Of a stretch of 14,932 bases of DNA, positions 1 to 7,793 are shown piece after piece. Position 1 is the first letter of the stretch; every line of letters starts with the position of its first letter. The stretch comes from Thermoleophilia bacterium (lineage in GTDB: Bacteria > Actinomycetota > Thermoleophilia > Gaiellales > Gaiellaceae). Below the pieces are notes generated by a model. The model was not told where the DNA came from, did no database searches, and saw only the letters and a list, made by a program, of their open reading frames with translations. Where the stretch lies: positions 1 to 14,932 of the forward strand of contig JAICTB010000025.1 of assembly GCA_025936595.1 (NCBI GenBank). The letters run 5' to 3'. The position numbers were made by a program, and so were the translations under genes.

Positions 1-178
1 CGAGCCGCGCGTAGACGTTTCCTATCGTCGAGCCGATCGCCGGTCCGCAATCGTCCTCGTCCACGTCGACGCCGCAATCGCGCAGGTAGCGGACGACGAG
101 ATCGGCGACGGCGCGCTCCTCGCCCGGGGGGCTCGGCACCGAGGCAAGCTCGGTGAACAGGTCGAGGACCTCCGGCAC
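1..178 (-). CDS. M20 family metallopeptidase (tripeptidase/PepT-like), N-terminal fragment
   Basis: This is the 5' part of a minus-strand gene cut by the left window edge; about 59 codons are visible. The frame starts at a GTG five bases after the pyrG stop and reads VPEVLDLFTELASVPSPPGE, then ERAVADLVVRYLRDCGVDVD and a DDCGPAIGSTIGNVYARL stretch. The pattern 'LFxELaxvPSPpGEE', an ALV-rich helix, and then a 'GNvyArL' strand is the usual opening of M20 zinc peptidases of the PepT/tripeptidase type, which release N-terminal residues from short peptides in the cytosol. The metal-binding residues lie beyond the window, so catalytic competence cannot be judged. The very short spacing suggests co-transcription with pyrG. 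The family call is fairly secure; the exact substrate is not. Confidence 0.72.
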   Translation of the reverse strand, partial: MPEVLDLFTELASVPSPPGEERAVADLVVRYLRDCGVDVDEDDCGPAIGSTIGNVYARL

Positions 179-183
179 CGGCG

Positions 184-1824
184 TTACGCGCGCGTCGTCG
201 AGGCCGCGACGACGCCGCGCGAGCGCGACCGCTGCAGCGCAGCCGCGACGAACTCACGGAAGAGCGGCGCCGGGCGCGTCGGGCGCGACTTGAACTCCGG
301 GTGGAACTGCGACGCAACAAACCAGGGATGGTCGGGCAGCTCGACGATCTCGACGAGCCGGCCCTCCTGGAACGTGCCGCTGACGACGAGACCCGCCCCG
401 ACGAGCTGCTGGCGAAACGCGTTGTTGACCTCGTACCGGTGGCGGTGACGCTCGGCGATCACCGGCTCGTCCCCGTACACCTCGCGCGTGTGCGTCCCCT
501 CCCCCAGCTCGACCGCCTGCGCCCCGAGCCGCATGGTGCCACCGAGATCCTCGACCTCCTTCTGCTCGGGCAGCAGGTCGATCACGGGGAACGGGGTCTC
601 CGGGTCCATCTCCGTCGAGTTCGCGCCGTCGAGGTCGCAGACGTGGCGCGCGAACTCCGAGACGGCGACGTGCATGCCGAGGCAGATGCCGAGATACGGG
701 ATGGCGTCCTCGCGTGCGACACGGCAGGCGAGGATCTTGCCCTCCCAGCCGCGCGAGCCGAAGCCGCCGGGAACGAGCACTCCGTCGACGCCGGCCAGCG
801 CCTCGCGCGCCTCCTCGAGCGTCATGTCCTCCGCGTCGACCCAGCGCACGTGCACGCGGCAGCCGCCCGCGATGCCCGCGTGCTTCAGCGCCTCGTGCAC
901 CGAGAGATACGCGTCGTGGAGCTTCACGTACTTGCCGACGAGCGCGATCTCGACCGACTCGTTGCGGTGCTTGATGCGCTCGGTCAGCTCGAGCCACTCG
1001 CCGAGGTCGGCCGCGGGCGCGTCGATCCCGAGCTTGCGGCAGACGAGCTCGTCGAGCCCCTGATCCTGCAACGCGAGCGGGACGAGGTAGACGTCGGAGA
1101 CGTCGGGATTCGTGATCACGGCGTCGACGTCGACGTCCGCGAAGAGCGCGATCTTCTCGCGGATCTCCCGCGCGAGCGGCTCCGTCGAGCGGCAGACGAG
1201 GACGTCCGGGTGGATACCGATGCGGCGCAGCTCGTTCACGGAGTGCTGCGTCGGCTTCGTCTTCAGCTCGCCGGCGGTGTCGATGAACGGCACGAGCGTC
1301 ACGTGCAGGTAGATGACGTTCTCGGGGCCGACCTCGCGCCTGAACTGGCGGATCGCCTCGAGGAACGGCTGCGATTCGATGTCGCCGACCGTGCCGCCGA
1401 TCTCCGTGATCACGACGTCGGTGTCGGTCGCCTCGGCGACGGAGCGGATCCGCGACTTGATCTCGTTCGTGATGTGCGGGATCACCTGCACGGTCGAGCC
1501 GAGGTACTCGCCCTTCCGCTCCTTGCGCAGCACGCGGTCCCAGACGGCACCGGCCGTGTGGTTCGCGGCGCGCGAGAGGTTCTCGTCGACGAAGCGCTCG
1601 TAGTGGCCGATGTCGAGGTCCGTCTCCGCTCCGTCCTCGGTGACGAACACCTCGCCGTGCTGGAACGGGCTCATCGTGCCCGGGTCGACGTTGATGTACG
1701 GGTCGAACTTCTGCACCTGGACCTTCAGCCCGCGCGCCTTCAGCAGGCGCCCGAGCGACGCCGCGGTGATCCCCTTGCCGAGCGACGACACGACACCGCC
1801 TGTCACGAACACGAACTTCGCCAC
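184..1824 (-). CDS. pyrG: CTP synthase (glutamine-hydrolysing)
   Basis: Makes CTP from UTP, ATP and glutamine, the last step of pyrimidine nucleotide synthesis, in the cytosol. The 546-residue length is normal for the family. The synthetase domain (about 1-270) opens with KFVFVTGGVVSSLGKGITAA (P-loop) and has the typical QKFDPYINVDPGTMSPFQHG and EIGGTVGDIES motifs. The C-terminal class I glutamine amidotransferase domain (about 290-530) has VPGGFGSRG, the nucleophile Cys381 in GICLGMH, and His508/Glu510 in SQFHPEF. The residue four after the Cys is His385, where the family normally has Gln (CLGMQ). The GTG start at 1824 is chosen because it begins the conserved AKFVFVTGG block and overlaps the upstream TAG stop by one base (TAGTG), implying translational coupling. 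Its place after the MctB/SteB region matches mycobacterial order. Confidence 0.97.
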   Translation of the reverse strand: MAKFVFVTGGVVSSLGKGITAASLGRLLKARGLKVQVQKFDPYINVDPGTMSPFQHGEVFVTEDGAETDLDIGHYERFVDENLSRAANHTAGAVWDRVLRKERKGEYLGSTVQVIPHITNEIKSRIRSVAEATDTDVVITEIGGTVGDIESQPFLEAIRQFRREVGPENVIYLHVTLVPFIDTAGELKTKPTQHSVNELRRIGIHPDVLVCRSTEPLAREIREKIALFADVDVDAVITNPDVSDVYLVPLALQDQGLDELVCRKLGIDAPAADLGEWLELTERIKHRNESVEIALVGKYVKLHDAYLSVHEALKHAGIAGGCRVHVRWVDAEDMTLEEAREALAGVDGVLVPGGFGSRGWEGKILACRVAREDAIPYLGICLGMHVAVSEFARHVCDLDGANSTEMDPETPFPVIDLLPEQKEVEDLGGTMRLGAQAVELGEGTHTREVYGDEPVIAERHRHRYEVNNAFRQQLVGAGLVVSGTFQEGRLVEIVELPDHPWFVASQFHPEFKSRPTRPAPLFREFVAAALQRSRSRGVVAASTTRA

Positions 1825-3083
1825 TACAACCGCCCCCAGTCGTCGACACGGCGCAGCAGCGGCGTGCGCTCGATGATCGCACCCAACGATGTCCGTTCCC
1901 CGAGGGCGGTGAGGCCGGCGAGTGCTCCGATTGCAAGCCAGCGACCTCTGCCCGTGAAACGATTCACGGAACCCAATCCTAGCAGCGCGCCGAGCGCGTT
2001 CGATCCGGCATCTCCGAGCATGGCCATCTCCCGAAGATCGTAGGGAGCGAGCAGGACGGCGATGCGAACCGGGGCGCGAAGCGGGATTGCGCACGCGAGA
2101 TACACCTTGAGCGCGCGACCGGGGCGCGTGTCGAGCTGGTTGAGGGTGTTCGCGGAGAGGGCAACGAGCAGCGCAGCGGACACGCTGCGGGTCCGTGCGA
2201 GTGCGTAGAGCGGGATCCCGGCGAGCTTCAGCACCCCGGTCGTGCGCCGTGCCTGGAGATGGGCGCGGAAGCCGCGCTCAGGCCCCGACCGGAGGTCGTC
2301 GGCGAGGCCGATCGCCGCCACGACCGGCTCGTGCACGGCAATCGCCCAGCCGACGAGCGGCAGCCGCGTGCCGCGGTAATTGACGCGCAGCGGGCCCGTG
2401 GCGAGCAGGAGATGGGTGAGCTGGCGGCCGCGATGGACGAACCCGCGCAGGTCGCGGCCGGTCGCTCGGTGCCCGAGATCGACGTCGACCTCTTCCACGT
2501 CGATGCCCGCGCGCGCCGCGTCGATCGTCATACGGGTCTCGGCTCCGAAGCCCGGCGCGAGCGGGAAGACGGCGGACCGGGTGCGGGCGTCGAGCGCCCG
2601 CTGGCCGGAGAGCGGCTCGCGCGTGTCGAGGCCGGCGCGGAGTGCGATCAGCGCCCGCGCCGCGCCCTTCGCGATCCCGAAGCCGCCGCCTGCGCGTCGC
2701 GTGAAGCGGGCGATTCGCAGTCCCGGGCGCCCGGGCAGTGTGGTCAGGTCGCCGCGCACCTCGGCGTCCACGAGAAGGAGCGAGCCGGGCGGCGCGGCGC
2801 GCTCGGCCGCCGAGAGCGCCTGCCCCTTGCCGCGCCGCGGCAGCCGCAGCACGGTCGCGCCCGCCTCCTCGGCGCGGGCGGCGGTCGCGTCGCACGAGCC
2901 GTCGTCGGCGACGATCACCTCCGCGTCCGGGAACTGCTCCCGCAGCATCGCCACCGTGGCGGCGATCGCCCCCTCCTCGTCGCGTGCCGCGACGAGGATC
3001 GTCAGCGGCTCAGCCGCCAGGCTCGATCCTCGGCAGCGCGGCGTCGGCGTCCGGTCGCACGCCGAAGTTGCCGCCGGGGGCAC
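1824..3083 (-). CDS. GT2 glycosyltransferase fused to a short MraY/WecA-like (PNPT) membrane domain
   Basis: Residue numbers here count from a possible CTG start at 3020 (398 residues). Residues 6-205 look like a GT-A family 2 transferase: TILVAARDEEGAI opening, VIVADDGSCDAT, an acidic LLLVDAE site, and GFGAETRMTIDAARAG followed by VDVDLGHRATGRDL, as in glucosyl-3-phosphoglycerate- or dolichol-phosphate-type enzymes. Residues 213-398 resemble part of a polyprenyl-phosphate sugar-1-phosphate transferase: NYRGTRLPLVG, GLADDLRSG, ANTLNQLDTRPG and MLGDAGSNALGALLG, interleaved with hydrophobic helices. That domain is about half the usual PNPT length. A role in envelope glycolipid or polymer synthesis on the inner face of the membrane is inferred from the domains and from the SteA/MctB neighbours. 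The start is uncertain: the first in-frame canonical start is the GTG at 3083, inside the upstream gene and without a clear Shine-Dalgarno. Confidence 0.75.
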   Translation of the reverse strand: MPPAATSACDRTPTPRCRGSSLAAEPLTILVAARDEEGAIAATVAMLREQFPDAEVIVADDGSCDATAARAEEAGATVLRLPRRGKGQALSAAERAAPPGSLLLVDAEVRGDLTTLPGRPGLRIARFTRRAGGGFGIAKGAARALIALRAGLDTREPLSGQRALDARTRSAVFPLAPGFGAETRMTIDAARAGIDVEEVDVDLGHRATGRDLRGFVHRGRQLTHLLLATGPLRVNYRGTRLPLVGWAIAVHEPVVAAIGLADDLRSGPERGFRAHLQARRTTGVLKLAGIPLYALARTRSVSAALLVALSANTLNQLDTRPGRALKVYLACAIPLRAPVRIAVLLAPYDLREMAMLGDAGSNALGALLGLGSVNRFTGRGRWLAIGALAGLTALGERTSLGAIIERTPLLRRVDDWGRL

Positions 3084-3864
3084 CGGCGAGCAGGAGCGCG
3101 AGCGCCAGCTTCCCGGACGGCGTGTCGACGTCGTCGACCGTCGACATCCCCGAGACGTCGCGCCAGAGCGGAACGTCCGAGGGCGCGGCGTCGCTCTTCT
3201 CCGCCCCGACGAGCGGGATGCCGACACCCGCGAGACCGGTGTACAGGCCCTCGACGAAGAGCTTCGTCTGCGGATCCGTGGGCGCGTCGCCTTCGAGGAC
3301 GACGACCGCGTCCACCGGCTTCCCCGGCGAGCCCCGCTGTTCCTCGACGAGGATCGGGGAGACCTTGTCGGAGATGGGCGTGACGCCCGGCGTGATCCAT
3401 TCCTGCGCGAGCTCCTGCCCGACCGTGTCGAGCTTGCGGAAGCCGGGCGAGCCGCGGAGCGCGGCGTGCACGCTCTTCGCCGCGATCGGCAACTTGATCA
3501 CGCGGTAGAGGGTCGTCAATGCGCCGGCGTCGCTCAGCGCCTGCTTCGTGTCGCTGCCGGCGCCGCCCGGGGAGCCGATCACGATCAGCGCGATGTGGGT
3601 CGAGGCGAGCCGGTTGTGCATCAGCACCGGATAGGTGTCCTGCGCGAACGTCTGCGCGGCCGCGCCCTGCTCGGTGAGCAGCGCCTTCTGCGCCGAGAGC
3701 TGGTCGACGCGCGACTGGAGCGCCGCGATCCGGTTCTGGAAGTTGCGCCGCTCCGACTTGTCGACGAACCCGCGGCCCGAGATGCCGACGCCGACGAGGA
3801 TGCCGACGATCAGCGCGATGAAGACCGCGGAGAGCGAGGCGACGTGGTAGCGGAGGTCGAGCAC
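3010..3864 (-). CDS. MctB/SteB family single-pass membrane protein (copper-transport/cell-division associated)
   Basis: A 284-residue protein starting MLDLRYHVASLSAVFIALIV, the hallmark opening of the actinobacterial MctB/SteB family (M. tuberculosis Rv1698). One membrane helix spans about residues 10-29. A coiled-coil segment follows (about 38-68, ERRNFQNRIAALQSRVDQLS), then an alpha/beta domain with VIGSPGGAG and VDAVVVLEGDAPTDPQ. Family members have been described as a copper-handling outer-membrane channel in mycobacteria and as the partner of SteA in cell division and envelope integrity in Corynebacterium. The position two genes after steA supports the second role here, which is inference. 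The GTG start at 3864 begins exactly at the conserved block, five bases after the upstream stop. A downstream gene overlaps its 3' end. Confidence 0.85.
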   Translation of the reverse strand: MLDLRYHVASLSAVFIALIVGILVGVGISGRGFVDKSERRNFQNRIAALQSRVDQLSAQKALLTEQGAAAQTFAQDTYPVLMHNRLASTHIALIVIGSPGGAGSDTKQALSDAGALTTLYRVIKLPIAAKSVHAALRGSPGFRKLDTVGQELAQEWITPGVTPISDKVSPILVEEQRGSPGKPVDAVVVLEGDAPTDPQTKLFVEGLYTGLAGVGIPLVGAEKSDAAPSDVPLWRDVSGMSTVDDVDTPSGKLALALLLAGAPGGNFGVRPDADAALPRIEPGG

Positions 3865-3869
3865 GGCTC

Positions 3870-4262
3870 TTACAAGCTTGCCGCAGTCTGGACGAGCTCG
3901 TAGAGCCTGCGCACGGCGGACGCCGCAGAGCCGCGGCTCGCCGTGACGGTGACGAGCGTGCGGTCAGGCGCGACCGAGCGCAGGCGGATCTCGGCATCCG
4001 TCTTCGGCTCGAGCAGGTGCCAGGCCCAGCGTTCGTACTCGTCGATCTCGCGGATGAGCAGCATCGTCTCGATCGTGCGGCGCCCGACGAACGGGTTTCG
4101 CTTGCTCGCGTGGACCTTCCAGCGCGCGCCGGGTGCGAAGCCGCGGCGGTCGGGATCGATGCCGGTGATGCCGGGCCACCAGTCCGACAGGTGGTACGGC
4201 TCCGCGAGAAACGCCCAGACATCCTCGCGCGGCGCGAGGAGCTCGAGCGAGGCGACGCTCAA
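3870..4262 (-). CDS. SRPBCC (START/Bet v1-like) domain protein
   Basis: A 130-residue protein with the signs of the SRPBCC/polyketide-cyclase-like fold: an opening beta strand (VASLELLAPREDVWAFLAE), the WWPGITGID segment, a GARWKVHAS strand pair, a WAWHLLEPKTDAEIRL strand, and a C-terminal amphipathic helix (SAVRRLYELVQTA). Such proteins bind small hydrophobic ligands or act on the membrane side; no substrate can be named. No canonical ATG or GTG is in frame before the conserved region. The TTG at 4262 overlaps the steA stop (TTGA, four bases) and is the best start, so translation is probably coupled to steA. The gene sits between steA and the MctB/SteB gene, which are adjacent in mycobacteria and corynebacteria as I know them, so it may work in the same envelope process (inference). 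Confidence 0.78.
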   Translation of the reverse strand: MSVASLELLAPREDVWAFLAEPYHLSDWWPGITGIDPDRRGFAPGARWKVHASKRNPFVGRRTIETMLLIREIDEYERWAWHLLEPKTDAEIRLRSVAPDRTLVTVTASRGSAASAVRRLYELVQTAASL

Positions 4263-5374
4263 AACACGGACCGTGCGAGATCCTCGATCAGGCTGCGCAG
4301 CGCAGGCGAGGCCAGGACGGCGACGACCATGGCAAGCAGGCCGACGACGGCGAGGATGACGAGCGGCCACAGTCCGACACGCGGTGCGACGAGCCGCGAG
4401 ACGCCTTTGGCGTCGACGAGGATCTCGCCGACCTTCAGGCGCGTGACGAACGTCGAGGACATGCCGGCGCGGTCGCGCTCGAGGAACTCGATCAGGTTGA
4501 AGTGGGTCCCGACCGCGACGATCAGCTGCGCCCCCTTCTCGTAGGCGAGCAGGAACGCGAGGTCCTCGCTGATCCCCGGGACCGAGACGCTGTGGAACGG
4601 CACCCCGAGTTGCTCCAGCCGGTGTGCGCCCGGTGCACCGCCGCCGCGGTACGCATGCACGACGATCTCGGCGCCGGTCGAGAGCGCGCGGTCGGAGACG
4701 GAGTCCATGTCGCCGACGATCAGGTGCGGTTTCAGGCCGGCCTCCACCATCGCATCGGCGCCGCCGTCGACGCCGATCAGCACCGGCCGGTAATCGCGGA
4801 CGTAGCCGCGCACCATGCGGAGGTCGCGCTTGTGGCCCGGCCCGCGCGCGACGACGAGCACGTGACGGTCTCGCAGCCGCGTCTGGAGCGTCGGCAGATC
4901 GATTCCCTCCGTGAGGAGCTTTCCTTCGTCGCGCAGGTACTCGAGCGTGTTCTCGGCGAACGCCTGCAGCGCGATCGTGACGCGGCCGCGCTGGTCCTCG
5001 AGCGCGCGCACGAGCTCGTGCTCATTCAGCACACGGCCCGTGGTGAGACACGTGCCGTTGCGGTAGAGGCCCGCGCCGCGAACGGACAGAAGCTCTCCGT
5101 CGGAGACCTGCTCGAACAGATCGGCGCCCGGCGCGTCGATGAGGCGGACGCCGCCGCGGACGAGCTCGAGCGGCCCCGGGTTCGGGAACCGGCCGGTCTG
5201 GCTGGCCGACACGTTGACGACGACGCGGACGCCGGACTCGACGAGCTCCTCGGCCGAGACGCGGTCCAGGTCGGCGTGGTCGATGATCGCGACGTCGTCT
5301 GGCCCGATCCGCCTCGTCAGGTCCTTCGTCCTGCGGTCGAGCCGCGCGTGGCCCGTGAACTCGACAAAGCTCAC
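4259..5374 (-). CDS. steA: SteA-like protein (putative cytokinetic ring protein, thiamin-pyrophosphokinase-like fold)
   Basis: A 371-residue protein matching the actinobacterial SteA family (M. tuberculosis Rv1697). The N-terminal part has VVVNVSASQTGRFPNPGPLE and the DAPGADLF segment. The central part (about 195-300) resembles thiamin pyrophosphokinase: VLIGVDGGADAMVEAGLKP (Asp203) and HLIVGDMDSVSD (221-228), with the later SEDLAFLLAYEKGAQLIVAV. One membrane helix lies near the C-terminus (about 336-355, PLVILAVVGLLAMVVAVLAS), leaving a short tail. In Corynebacterium, SteA with SteB is needed for normal cell separation, so thiamin metabolism is unlikely to be its job. The GTG start at 5374 gives the expected MSFVEFTGHARL opening, 32 bases after recN. 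The gene ends with a four-base overlap with the SRPBCC gene. Confidence 0.86.
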   Translation of the reverse strand: MSFVEFTGHARLDRRTKDLTRRIGPDDVAIIDHADLDRVSAEELVESGVRVVVNVSASQTGRFPNPGPLELVRGGVRLIDAPGADLFEQVSDGELLSVRGAGLYRNGTCLTTGRVLNEHELVRALEDQRGRVTIALQAFAENTLEYLRDEGKLLTEGIDLPTLQTRLRDRHVLVVARGPGHKRDLRMVRGYVRDYRPVLIGVDGGADAMVEAGLKPHLIVGDMDSVSDRALSTGAEIVVHAYRGGGAPGAHRLEQLGVPFHSVSVPGISEDLAFLLAYEKGAQLIVAVGTHFNLIEFLERDRAGMSSTFVTRLKVGEILVDAKGVSRLVAPRVGLWPLVILAVVGLLAMVVAVLASPALRSLIEDLARSVF

Positions 5375-5406
5375 GGACGGAGTCTAGGGCTGCGCAGTCG
5401 GAACGC

Positions 5407-7014
5407 TCAGCCGCGGTCGAGGGAGGCGAGGAAGTCCGCGCCGCCGAGCATGCGCTCCACCTCGTCGCGCCGCTCGGCCTCGTCCAGCGACTCGATCCTC
5501 GTGTGTGTCGGGTCGCCCGCGACCTTCTCGACCCGGAAGTGGCGGTCGGCGGCCGTCGCGATCTGCGGCAGGTGCGTGATCGTGACGACCTGGGCGCGCG
5601 CGGCCAGGCGGCGCAGCGTGTCCGCCACCGCATGTGCCGTCGTGCCGCCGATCCCGGCATCGATCTCGTCGAACACCATCGTCTCGCCGCCCGCCACGGC
5701 CGCGATCGCGAGCGCGATCCGCGAGAGCTCGCCACCCGACGCCGTCTCGGCCACCGGGCCGAACGGCAGACCCCCGTTCGGCCGGATCAGGAAGGCGACC
5801 TCGTCGGCGCCGGCCGCACCGGGCTCGCGCTCCGAGAGCTCGACCCGGAACTCGCCTTCGCCGAGGCCGATCCCGCGCAGCTCCTCGGCAACCGCAGCCG
5901 CGAACGGCGCCGCCGCAGCTGCGCGGCCCTCGTGGAGCTCGGCGTGGATCCGGTCGACCTCGGCCTGCGCTGCCGCGAGCGCCTGCTCGGCCGCGCGCAC
6001 CGGGTCGTGACCCTCCTCGAGCGCCGCGAGCTCGCGCCGCGCCTCCGCCCCGCGCTCGAGCAGCTCGGCGAACGTCTGCGCCCGGTGCCGCCGCCTGAGA
6101 TCCGAGAGCGATTCGAGGTCTGCCTCGACCTGCTCGAGCCGGCCGGGCTCGGCCGCGAGCGTGTCCAGAAAGGCGCGCAGGTCGGAGGCGGTCTCACGCA
6201 GCTGCAGCTCCGCCTGGCGCAGCGCGTCGCCGGCGGCCTGTAGCTCCGGGGCGAGCCGCTCGAGCGGCGCGATCGACCGCTCCGCCTCGGCGACGAGGTC
6301 GCTCGCACCGACGCCGTCCTCCGGAGAGAGCCCCGTCACGGCGGCCGCCGCGCCGTCGGCGAGCTCCGTCACGTGCCGAAGCCGCTCGCGCTCGGCGCGC
6401 AGCTCGTCCTCGCGGCCGGGCTCGAGCCCGCCGGTGTCGGCGGCGAGCACGCGCAACTCTTCGAGGCGCGCCTCGGCCGTCGCGGCGTCGCGCGTCAGCT
6501 CGTCGTGGGCGCGCCTCGCGGCCTGCAGCTCGCGCCAGGCGCGGCCCGCGCCACGCGTGTCGAGACCTGCGAACGCATCGAGTACGCCGCGCTGGTAGGC
6601 CGGCCGCGCAAGTCGCCGCTGCTCGAACTGGCCGCTCATCGCGATCAGCGCCTCCGCCACGGCCGCGACGTCCTCCCGCGCCGCGCTCCGGCCCCACGCA
6701 TACGCGCGCGTCCGGCCGTCGGGGAAGATCCGCCGCGCGAGCACGACGCCGTCCTCCTCGTCCGGCCGCAGCTCAGCCAGCGCACCGAGGGCCTCCTCGT
6801 CGACGCCGTCGAACTCCGCTTCGACGTACGCCTCCTCACCGGCCGCGCCGATCAGCGACGCATCCCCACGCGAGCCGAGGAGCAGACCGATCGCGTTCGT
6901 GAAGATCGTCTTGCCGGCGCCGGTCTCACCGGTGATCGCATTCAGGCCCGCGTCGAGCTCGAGCTCCGCGTCCCGGATCAGCACGAGGTTCGAGATGCGC
7001 AGCGAGCGGAGCAT
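5407..7014 (-). CDS. recN: DNA repair protein RecN (SMC-like ATPase)
   Basis: RecN is a cytosolic SMC-like ATPase that acts at double-strand breaks to hold DNA ends for recombination. The protein has 535 residues, near the family norm. It begins MLRSLRISNLVLIRDAELEL, with Walker A GETGAGKT at 29-36 and the family's GQFEQRRL segment at 128-135. A long charged coiled-coil middle region with many Glu, Ala and Arg follows. The C-terminal half carries the ABC signature SGGELSRIALAI at about 426-437, Walker B MVFDEIDAGIGG at about 446-457, and the H-loop VTITHLPQIA. The ATG start overlaps the nadK stop by one base (TGATG), indicating coupled translation. The order tlyA-nadK-recN is widespread in bacteria. 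Confidence 0.96.
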   Translation of the reverse strand: MLRSLRISNLVLIRDAELELDAGLNAITGETGAGKTIFTNAIGLLLGSRGDASLIGAAGEEAYVEAEFDGVDEEALGALAELRPDEEDGVVLARRIFPDGRTRAYAWGRSAAREDVAAVAEALIAMSGQFEQRRLARPAYQRGVLDAFAGLDTRGAGRAWRELQAARRAHDELTRDAATAEARLEELRVLAADTGGLEPGREDELRAERERLRHVTELADGAAAAVTGLSPEDGVGASDLVAEAERSIAPLERLAPELQAAGDALRQAELQLRETASDLRAFLDTLAAEPGRLEQVEADLESLSDLRRRHRAQTFAELLERGAEARRELAALEEGHDPVRAAEQALAAAQAEVDRIHAELHEGRAAAAAPFAAAVAEELRGIGLGEGEFRVELSEREPGAAGADEVAFLIRPNGGLPFGPVAETASGGELSRIALAIAAVAGGETMVFDEIDAGIGGTTAHAVADTLRRLAARAQVVTITHLPQIATAADRHFRVEKVAGDPTHTRIESLDEAERRDEVERMLGGADFLASLDRG

Positions 7015-7793
7015 CAGCGCCCGAAGGTCGCGGCGTAACGCTTGAAGAACGTCATCTCGGGCAGCGTCGCGATCAGGCTCCGCTGCTCTCCCACGCGCAC
7101 GACCGCCTGCTCGGTATCGGAGAGCGTTCCGACCTCGTGCCCGTCTACGAGCACCGTCGCGGCGAGGCCCTTCGTACGGTTCTCGACGGTCACCTCGAGA
7201 CCTCGCGGGACAACGAGAGGCCGGATGTCGAGCGCATGCGGCGCGACGAACGTGAGCACCATCGCGTCGAGCCCCCACACGAGCACGGGGCCGCCGTTCG
7301 AGAGGTTGTACGCGGTCGAGCCGGTCGGCGTCGCGCAGATCAAGCCGTCGCACGGTTGGCTGCCGAGGTCCTCGCCGCCGATCGCGTAGCCCAGCTCGAC
7401 CATTCGGCCGAGTGTGCCGCCGGCGACGACGACGTCGTTCACCGCGACCTCGGTGCGGCTGCCGACACTCACTTCGAGCGTCGAGAGCTCGACCGTGCGG
7501 TACTCGCCGGCGAAGACGCGCGCGACACCGGCTTCGAGATCTGCGCCGCTCATCGCGGTGAGGAAGCCCACCCGGCCGTAGTTGACGCCGATCACCGGCA
7601 CGCCGCGGCCGAGGAAGCGCCCGAGTGCGCGCAGCATCGACCCGTCGCCGCCGAGGACGATCGCGATGTCCGCGTCGTCCCCGTCGACGAGCGTCACACC
7701 GCAGCTCACGGCGACCGCCCGCAGCCGCTCGAGCGCCGCGCCGACACCGTCCCGGCCGTGCGTGATCACCGCCGCCCTACGGACCGACGGCAT
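7014..7793 (-). CDS. nadK: NAD kinase
   Basis: Phosphorylates NAD+ to NADP+ using ATP or polyphosphate, supplying the cell's NADP pool. The 259-residue protein carries all family motifs: LGGDGSML at 47-54 (the GGDG nucleotide site, with Ser where Thr is more usual), NYGRVGFLT at 71-79, the ATPTGSTAYNLSNGGP loop at 154-169, and FVAPHAL at 182-188. The ATG at 7793 is chosen because it puts a normal short leader (MPSVRRAAVITH) before the first strand; it overlaps the 3' end of tlyA by 17 bases. The gene stops on the first base of the recN start. No regulatory domain is visible. Confidence 0.95.
   Translation of the reverse strand: MPSVRRAAVITHGRDGVGAALERLRAVAVSCGVTLVDGDDADIAIVLGGDGSMLRALGRFLGRGVPVIGVNYGRVGFLTAMSGADLEAGVARVFAGEYRTVELSTLEVSVGSRTEVAVNDVVVAGGTLGRMVELGYAIGGEDLGSQPCDGLICATPTGSTAYNLSNGGPVLVWGLDAMVLTFVAPHALDIRPLVVPRGLEVTVENRTKGLAATVLVDGHEVGTLSDTEQAVVRVGEQRSLIATLPEMTFFKRYAATFGR

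Noticed and set aside
301..2043. A 580-codon plus-strand open frame opposite pyrG
   Set aside because: Its product is an Arg/Asp/Val/Leu-rich shadow of the GC-rich antisense strand with no motifs, while pyrG on the other strand is complete and unmistakable.
4259..5374. SteA-like protein as a thiamin pyrophosphokinase
   Set aside because: It has the fold's DGGAD and GDMDS motifs but also the family-specific N-terminal region and a C-terminal membrane helix, and it sits beside recN and the steB-like gene, not thiamin genes.
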